From NCBI GenBank assembly GCA_002717145.1, contig PBCP01000001.1, positions 32,997 through 66,905 on the forward strand: DNA of 33,909 nt, read 5' to 3'. The notes beneath the pieces are model-generated. The model worked only from the letters and a program-made list of their open reading frames with translations. It had not been told where the DNA came from and did not search any database. Below, piece after piece: positions 33,227 to 33,909 of the stretch. Position numbers and translations under genes: made by a program. Every line of letters starts with the position of its first letter. Within the stretch, counting starts at the first letter, position 1. This stretch comes from Planctomycetaceae bacterium (GTDB lineage: Bacteria > Planctomycetota > Planctomycetia > Pirellulales > Pirellulaceae).

Positions 33227-33763
33227 TTATGATTTGTTCCACGGCATTTTACTTAATACTGTTCCCATTCCACAGGTGTCCGTGATACCTGAAAACATCA
33301 ACCCGGCTCCAATAAAACCTGCGATTACCAGACCAATCCAGGCGGGTTCAACAGCAGCTGAAAGGGCGACGCCTACGGCAACCAGAGTCCCGGCGGATAT
33401 TCTGACTTGTCGATCTAAGGCGATGACTTTTTTCGTGCTGCGAGCGGCGTCATATCCGGCGTTAACCCACGCGTCGGTGCCGCCCTGGACGTTGACTACA
33501 TTTTCGATGCCTGCTTCGATAAACTTTTGACATGCCTTTGCGCTACGACCGCCCATTTTGCAAATCACATATAACGGCTGGTCTGGTGAATGACGGCTTT
33601 GTTGAATGGCCGTTATATCAAGTTGATCCAGAGGAAAGTTTTCAGCGAATTCAACATGGACTGCTGAATATTCAGCGGGAGTACGCACATCGATTAGCTC
33701 GATCGAGTTATCGGAATCGTGCTTTGCCTTCAGTTCAGCAACCGTAATCACATTCAATGACAT
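33227..33763 (-). CDS. Rhodanese-DUF2892 fusion protein
   Basis: A 178-aa protein. The rhodanese domain (about 5-105) has DVRTPAEY and the active-site loop CKMGGR (68-73, Cys68). The C-terminal 60 residues match DUF2892: two short membrane segments (about 125-160) and the ending CGMGTVLSKMPWN. The fusion would place a sulfurtransferase at the inner membrane, handling thiosulfate, sulfide or persulfide sulfur. First gene of a two-gene operon with a small lipoprotein. Confidence 0.9.
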   Translation of the reverse strand: MSLNVITVAELKAKHDSDNSIELIDVRTPAEYSAVHVEFAENFPLDQLDITAIQQSRHSPDQPLYVICKMGGRSAKACQKFIEAGIENVVNVQGGTDAWVNAGYDAARSTKKVIALDRQVRISAGTLVAVGVALSAAVEPAWIGLVIAGFIGAGLMFSGITDTCGMGTVLSKMPWNKS

Positions 33764-33818
33764 TACCTAAATCACCTAAAAACTCGCTCAAGAATTTGAT
33801 TCCTTAAGAATTCAGTAT

Positions 33819-33830
33819 AGTCGATCGACT
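33819..33830. promoter_or_regulatory. 12-bp perfect palindrome upstream of the rhodanese operon
   Basis: AGTCGATCGACT is a perfect palindrome 56 bp before the rhodanese ATG (33763), in the promoter-sized stretch at the window's right end. It has the form of a dimeric repressor site. Rhodanese-DUF2892 genes are often under sulfur- or metal-responsive ArsR-type control, but no regulator is in the window, so this is only a candidate operator. Confidence 0.35.
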
Positions 33831-33909
33831 TTGTTTCGTGGTTTGCTGAGAACGGCTTCAAATAGAACTTGTAATCGCAGCGCCAATAATCAAATTTTCG
33901 GCCTTATGC

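Noticed and set aside
1..33909. CRISPR array, prophage or complete insertion sequence
   Set aside because: No regularly spaced repeats, phage structural genes or transposase were found.

Overview
The window looks like a chromosome segment from a low-to-moderate GC member of the Planctomycetota. The evidence is lineage-typical gene content: paired DUF1800/DUF1501 genes, a giant secreted protein with the planctomycete LEDRxLLA N-terminal motif, a sulfatase, a GH33-type sialidase, a Tat-exported Gfo/Idh/MocA oxidoreductase and an SUMF1-domain lipoprotein-like protein. The genus is inference only; no rRNA, tRNA, CRISPR array or intact insertion sequence is visible.

Region 1 (1-2770) is a decayed accessory zone. 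Two copies of a 132-bp element (40-171 and 1099-1230, about 90% identical, no indels) each carry a rho-independent terminator. Around them lie three copies of a minus-strand two-gene module: a roughly 54-codon gene 'X' followed with zero gap by a 57-aa zinc-ribbon gene. The middle copy keeps an intact zinc-ribbon gene, but its X gene has an in-frame amber codon. The left copy is a deletion fusion of the two genes. The right copy is split by a 133-aa membrane-protein gene and truncated at a DUF2200 gene. An RDD-family membrane protein (352-999) and a small exported protein (1690-1977, TTG start) fill the spaces.

Region 2 (2773-8385) is ordinary chromosome: DUF2200, a zinc-ribbon membrane protein in operon with a secreted esterase (minus), a pentapeptide-repeat protein (plus), a sialidase (minus) and an extended-SDR epimerase/reductase (minus).

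Region 3 (8656-18298) looks like surface-glycan and lipid chemistry: secreted sulfatase, a His-rich multi-pass membrane protein tightly coupled to a WD40 protein and an SRPBCC protein, an OafA-like acyltransferase-SGNH protein, a sulfotransferase, a GT4 glycosyltransferase resembling LPS-core mannosyltransferases, and a secreted alpha/beta hydrolase with a C2-like tail.

Region 4 (18469-27173) holds a 938-aa secreted protein with four jelly-roll-like repeats, then a tight operon of a secreted unknown protein, DUF1800 and DUF1501, then a second DUF1501 protein. A perfect bidirectional terminator closes it.

Region 5 (27254-33763) carries a Gfo/Idh/MocA oxidoreductase, an SUMF1-domain protein lacking the FGE catalytic cysteines, an HpcH/HpaI aldolase, an unannotated 54-aa gene overlapping (ATGA) a sodium:solute symporter, and a rhodanese-DUF2892 / small lipoprotein operon.

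The most unusual material is the relic zinc-ribbon module of region 1. Next come the 54-aa protein coupled to the symporter, the hydrolase-C2 fusion and the uncharacterised membrane/WD40 pair.
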